Assembly (NCBI RefSeq): GCF_003390935.1
Contig: NZ_QNQZ01000010.1
Span: forward strand, 186,001 to 250,000
DNA: 64,000 bases
From: Lewinella sp. IMCC34191
GTDB taxonomy: Bacteria > Bacteroidota > Bacteroidia > Chitinophagales > Saprospiraceae
Direction: 5' to 3'
Shown here piece after piece: positions 60,715-64,000 of the stretch. Made by a program: the position numbers and the translations under genes. The first letter of the stretch is position 1; every line of letters starts with the position of its first letter. The notes beneath the pieces are model-generated. The model had not been told where the DNA came from. It saw only the letters and a list, made by a program, of their open reading frames with translations, and searched no databases.

Positions 60715-63700
60715 TTAAAATTGTGCGTTAAGGCCGAAGGTGAAGGTGCGTGGGCGGGGGTACTGGAAGAAGAAGATGTTCTGCCCCCACTGGTTACCAC
60801 CCCAGGAGGTGGCTTCGGGGTCCAGGCCCTGGAAATCGTCATTGTGGAGCACGAAAACATTCTGTCCCGATACGTAGAGGCGCAACCGGCCTAAATTGAG
60901 ACGGTCCAGTACGCTGCCGGCCAGGTTGTAGCCGAGGGTAAAGGCATTGCCCCGCAGGTAGGAACCGTCCACCACCCAGTGATCGTCGACTTCGCTGTTC
61001 TGGCCGGCCCAGGCCTGGTGGCGGATCTGCTGCACCATGGTGTTTTGGTTTTCCGGCGTCCAGGCTTCGGTCAGGATGGTCCGCAGGCCGCTGGCGATAC
61101 CGGAGCGGTCTTCCACCGAGTGGTAGTACTGCTGCATGATGTCCACGCCGAGTACGAACTGCAGGTTGATCGACAGGTCGAAGTTGCCGAGCGTGAAGTC
61201 GTTGATGAAGCTGCCCGTCCAGTCGGGTAGCCCGCTGCCGATGATTTCCTTTTCGGTAGTTCGTTTAGCCTCGCCGGGAATGCGGCCCACCTCGGCGGCC
61301 TCGTCGGCTTCGTCGGTGTTCCAGGTGCCCAGGCGGCGGTAACCCCAGAAGGAGGAGAGCGGCTCGCCCACTCGGAGGATGGTCTGGCTACCCGATACCC
61401 AGAAGGGACCGCCCTCAATGTCCTCATCGTTCTCACCGAGTTTCTCGATGCGGTTCTGATTGTAATTGAAGTTCAGCGTGGAACTCCAGGTGAAGTTATT
61501 ATTCACTACGTTCTGGGTGGTGAGCAGTACTTCGATGCCGCGATTCGATACCGAGCCGATGTTGTCCAGAATGGATCCGAAACCGGTGGTCTGGGGCAGG
61601 GGCCGCTCCAGCAGCAGGTCGGTGGTCAGCTTGTAGTAGTAGTCCATTTCCAGGCCGACGCGGTAGTTGAACAGCGACAAGTCGAAGCCTACGTCGAATT
61701 GCTGGGTACGCTCCCACTGTAGATCGGGGTTTGACAGACCGTTGATGACCGTGGAGGTCACCCGCTGCCCGTCGATCAGGGTGGTTCCGGAGCCTACCGT
61801 CGCCAACGACCGATAGGAGCCGATCTCCGTGTTACCGGTGATGCCGAAACTGGAGCGCAGTTTCAACTGGCTGATGGTCGGGTTGCCGGTGAGGAATTCC
61901 TCGTTCGACAGTACCCAGCCCACGCCCACGGAGGGGAACCAGCCGTACTTATTGCCGGAACCGAAGCGGGAGGAGCCGTCCACCCGGCCGGTCAGGGTAA
62001 GTAGGTAGCGGTCGTCGTAGCTGTAGCTGCCGCGCAGGAAGTAGGAGTTCAGCGTCCAGTCGGTGTAGCCGGAATAGGGTGCCTCGGGCTGGCTGGCCGC
62101 GCCCAGGTTGTTGAAGCGGAAGAAGTCGTCGGCGAAACCGCGTACGCTGATACCGTAGTTCTCGTCGGTGCGCTTCTGGAAGCTGAAACCGGCCACCCCG
62201 CTGATGCTGTGCAAGCCGAACAGTTTATTGTAATTCAGGTAGTTCTCTTGCTGCCAGTAGCTGACCTGCTGGCTGTTCTGATTGGCGAAGCCCTGGGGGT
62301 CGGAGATGTTGATCAGGTCCCGTGGACTATAGGTTTGGAAGAGCCGCTCGTGGTTATCGAAGCCAAACTGGGTGCGGAAATTGAGGCCCTCGGCGATGTT
62401 AAAGACCAGGTAGGCATTGCCGAAGATCTGCGTCCGCTTGGCAAGCCGATCCTGTGTTTCCAGTACGTGGACCGGATTCGCCATGGCCTCGAGGTTGAAG
62501 TTTCCTACCAGGTCGCCACTGTTGGAGTAGGTCCCGTCCGGGAAGCGTACCGGAAAGATGGCCGGCATCTCAATCATAGTACGCCGCGGCACCTGGCCGC
62601 CGCCGCCCTCCTCGAAGCTGTTCTCTTTCGTACGGTTGGTTAGAATATTGAAACCGAAAGTCAACCAATCCTTGGGCGTTCCCTCGTAGGCTACCTTACC
62701 GTAGATGCGGTTGAGGTAGTTGTTCAGCATGATACCCTCGGTGCCGGTGTAGTTCAGAAATACGCCGTAAGAGGAGTTGCCCGTACGCTGCTGAATGGAT
62801 ACCTGGTGGCTGTGGGAGATGGCCGTACGGGTGGCCTCCTCCTGCCAGTCGGTGTCGTAAAGCGGGTTGCCGTTCTCGTCGAAGAAAAGCGGGTTATCGG
62901 TACTAAAACCGGGGTTCGTACCCCCGTAAAGCGGTGCATTCTCCATGCCGCGCTCGACGACCTCCAGCCATTCTTCAGCGTTCAGCACGTCCATTTTCTT
63001 CCGCAGGTTACCGGCCGAGACATAGCCGTCGTAGCCGACCACGATACCCTCGGTATTGGGTCCGCGCTTGGTCGTAACCAAAATAACGCCGTTAGCGCCC
63101 CGGGCCCCGTAGATAGCGGTGGCCGAAGCGTCCTTCAGCACCTCCATACTCTGGATGTCGTTCGGGTTCAGGAACTGGATGTCTTCCATCACCACGCCGT
63201 CCACTACGTACAGCGGGCTGGAACTGGAGTTGATCGTTCCGAGGCCCCGAATCAGCACGCGGGGGCTTCCGGTGGGTGCGCCCGAGTTCAGGAAGACGTT
63301 CACGCCAGCTACTTTGCCCTGCAGGCCCTGGATGGCGTTGGTAACGGGGGCCTTGAGCAGTTCCTCCGAACTGAGGGTGCCGATGGCGCCGGTAACGTCC
63401 GATTTCCGCTGCGTACCGTAGCCCACCACGACTACCTCCGAGAGGGACTGCACGTCGGTCGACAGTTCGATGACGATTTCGGATTGCTCATCGACGATGA
63501 CTTCCTGCGTCGCGTAGCTAATGGACGAAATGACCAGCGTGACCGGTCCGTCCGGTACGGTAAGGGTAAAGTTGCCGTCGAGGTCCGTTACCGTGCCGCC
63601 GCTGCTGTCCTTGACGCGTATGGTCGCCCCGATCAGCGATTCGCCGGTTTCGGCGTCGACGACCTGGCCGGTAATGACACGTTCCTCATCCGTTGGCGCA

Positions 63701-63825
63701 TCCACAAGCAAATGAGGCGACCCGGTCGGAAAGAGGGAGCCGGCGTAGAGAATGGAAGTGCCGGGCACTAGGAGAGCCGCACTGAATAGGAGCGTGCCTA
63801 TCCAGGCCTTGCAATGCATGACCAT
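60715..63825 (-). CDS. SusC/RagA family TonB-linked outer-membrane transporter (pair 2)
   Basis: The 1036-residue barrel has a signal peptide (WIGTLLFSAALLVPGTSILYAG) and a carboxypeptidase-D-like domain (about 50-125, VITGQVVDAETGESLIGATIRVKD). A plug follows (EVVVVGYGTQRKSDVTGAIGTLSSEELL to LKDASATAIYGARGANGVILVTTKRG). The barrel ends RTFTFGLNAQF. It is longer than SusC of pair 1. It is the first gene of the minus-strand locus that runs to about 42.1 kb. Two Met codons near the start (MVMHCKAW) leave a two-residue uncertainty. Confidence 0.95.
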   Translation of the reverse strand: MVMHCKAWIGTLLFSAALLVPGTSILYAGSLFPTGSPHLLVDAPTDEERVITGQVVDAETGESLIGATIRVKDSSGGTVTDLDGNFTLTVPDGPVTLVISSISYATQEVIVDEQSEIVIELSTDVQSLSEVVVVGYGTQRKSDVTGAIGTLSSEELLKAPVTNAIQGLQGKVAGVNVFLNSGAPTGSPRVLIRGLGTINSSSSPLYVVDGVVMEDIQFLNPNDIQSMEVLKDASATAIYGARGANGVILVTTKRGPNTEGIVVGYDGYVSAGNLRKKMDVLNAEEWLEVVERGMENAPLYGGTNPGFSTDNPLFFDENGNPLYDTDWQEEATRTAISHSHQVSIQQRTGNSSYGVFLNYTGTEGIMLNNYLNRIYGKVAYEGTPKDWLTFGFNILTNRTKENSFEEGGGGQVPRRTMIEMPAIFPVRFPDGTYSNSGDLVGNFNLEAMANPVHVLETQDRLAKRTQIFGNAYLVFNIAEGLNFRTQFGFDNHERLFQTYSPRDLINISDPQGFANQNSQQVSYWQQENYLNYNKLFGLHSISGVAGFSFQKRTDENYGISVRGFADDFFRFNNLGAASQPEAPYSGYTDWTLNSYFLRGSYSYDDRYLLTLTGRVDGSSRFGSGNKYGWFPSVGVGWVLSNEEFLTGNPTISQLKLRSSFGITGNTEIGSYRSLATVGSGTTLIDGQRVTSTVINGLSNPDLQWERTQQFDVGFDLSLFNYRVGLEMDYYYKLTTDLLLERPLPQTTGFGSILDNIGSVSNRGIEVLLTTQNVVNNNFTWSSTLNFNYNQNRIEKLGENDEDIEGGPFWVSGSQTILRVGEPLSSFWGYRRLGTWNTDEADEAAEVGRIPGEAKRTTEKEIIGSGLPDWTGSFINDFTLGNFDLSINLQFVLGVDIMQQYYHSVEDRSGIASGLRTILTEAWTPENQNTMVQQIRHQAWAGQNSEVDDHWVVDGSYLRGNAFTLGYNLAGSVLDRLNLGRLRLYVSGQNVFVLHNDDFQGLDPEATSWGGNQWGQNIFFFQYPRPRTFTFGLNAQF

Positions 63826-64000
63826 GTGAAAATATTTCGGTGTTAGATTAAGTTTCGAATCGTAGTTAAACGATTTAGTAAGGTCAATATAGGTGGTTTA
63901 TACTGAGTTTTCAAATCCCAACCGCCGTACTAAGCAAATTTTACTCAAAATTATCCCAGCACGCGTTTACGTACACGCAATATGAATATTTTTTCGAAAA
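63826..64000 (-). other. Upstream region of the glycan-utilisation locus
   Basis: These 175 bases are AT-rich compared with the rest and precede SusC of pair 2. They should hold its promoter, but no clear TAnnTTTG pair was found on the minus strand. No gene is visible before the window edge. Confidence 0.4.

Overview
The window reads as a chromosomal segment of a Bacteroidota bacterium, most likely of the Saprospiria (Lewinella-like) group. The evidence is type IX secretion (T9SS) sorting domains on several secreted proteins, two SusC/SusD pairs, a mutY-ssb-gldE gene order, promoters of the TAnnTTTG type, and an absence of clear Shine-Dalgarno sites. GC content is high for the phylum. The genus is inferred, not proven. 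No rRNA, tRNA, CRISPR array, transposase or prophage was seen.

Positions 1-33 kb are mainly housekeeping. They hold the 3' end of infB, an SRAP DNA-crosslink protein, a GNAT, a T9SS cargo protein, a DUF1206 membrane protein, purA, a YceI protein, thiL, and a MoxR ATPase. An MBL-rhodanese/SulP operon and a three-domain fasciclin lipoprotein follow. Then come rimP-nusA (separated from infB by about 13 kb), a sterol-desaturase-like membrane protein, an ECF sigma factor, mutY, ssb, a gldE-like gene, a divergent ligA, thioredoxin, a sodium:solute symporter, fabH and an unlinked anti-sigma factor. A 1358-residue protein with two cyclase domains, an ATPase domain and TPRs has the architecture of eukaryotic soluble adenylyl cyclase. 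A prohibitin-like protein, an LptF/G-type permease and a GatB/YqeY protein close this part.

Positions 33-42 kb hold hisIE and hisF, separated by two oppositely oriented DUF5362 paralogues. Next is a secreted-protein cluster: a T9SS type B protein, a small T9SS type A protein and a 781-residue repeat protein resembling a tail fibre with a coiled-coil end. A GDSL esterase and a LysE-type exporter follow.

Positions 42-64 kb are one long minus-strand glycan-utilisation region: SusC/SusD, a propeller-type LuxR regulator, a T9SS-secreted GH144-like enzyme, a five-repeat T9SS surface protein, a lipoprotein GH144-like enzyme, a GH3 beta-glucosidase, a second SusC/SusD and a ThuA-domain protein. GH144 plus GH3 suggests beta-1,2-glucan (sophoro-oligosaccharides) as substrate: GH144 would cut the chain, SusC/D import the fragments and GH3 release glucose.

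Superimposed on the genes are three repeat classes I could not assign to a known family. The first is a 17-18 bp motif (GGCGGCGGAGCGCAGGTA and close variants) found ten times, mostly between genes. The second is two arrays of small hairpins, each followed by GGTAG, on either side of the yqeY gene. The third is two 102-103 bp direct repeats with inverted ends upstream of the GH3 gene. A perfect intrinsic terminator also lies in the rimP-nusA leader, between a promoter-like box and the start codon.
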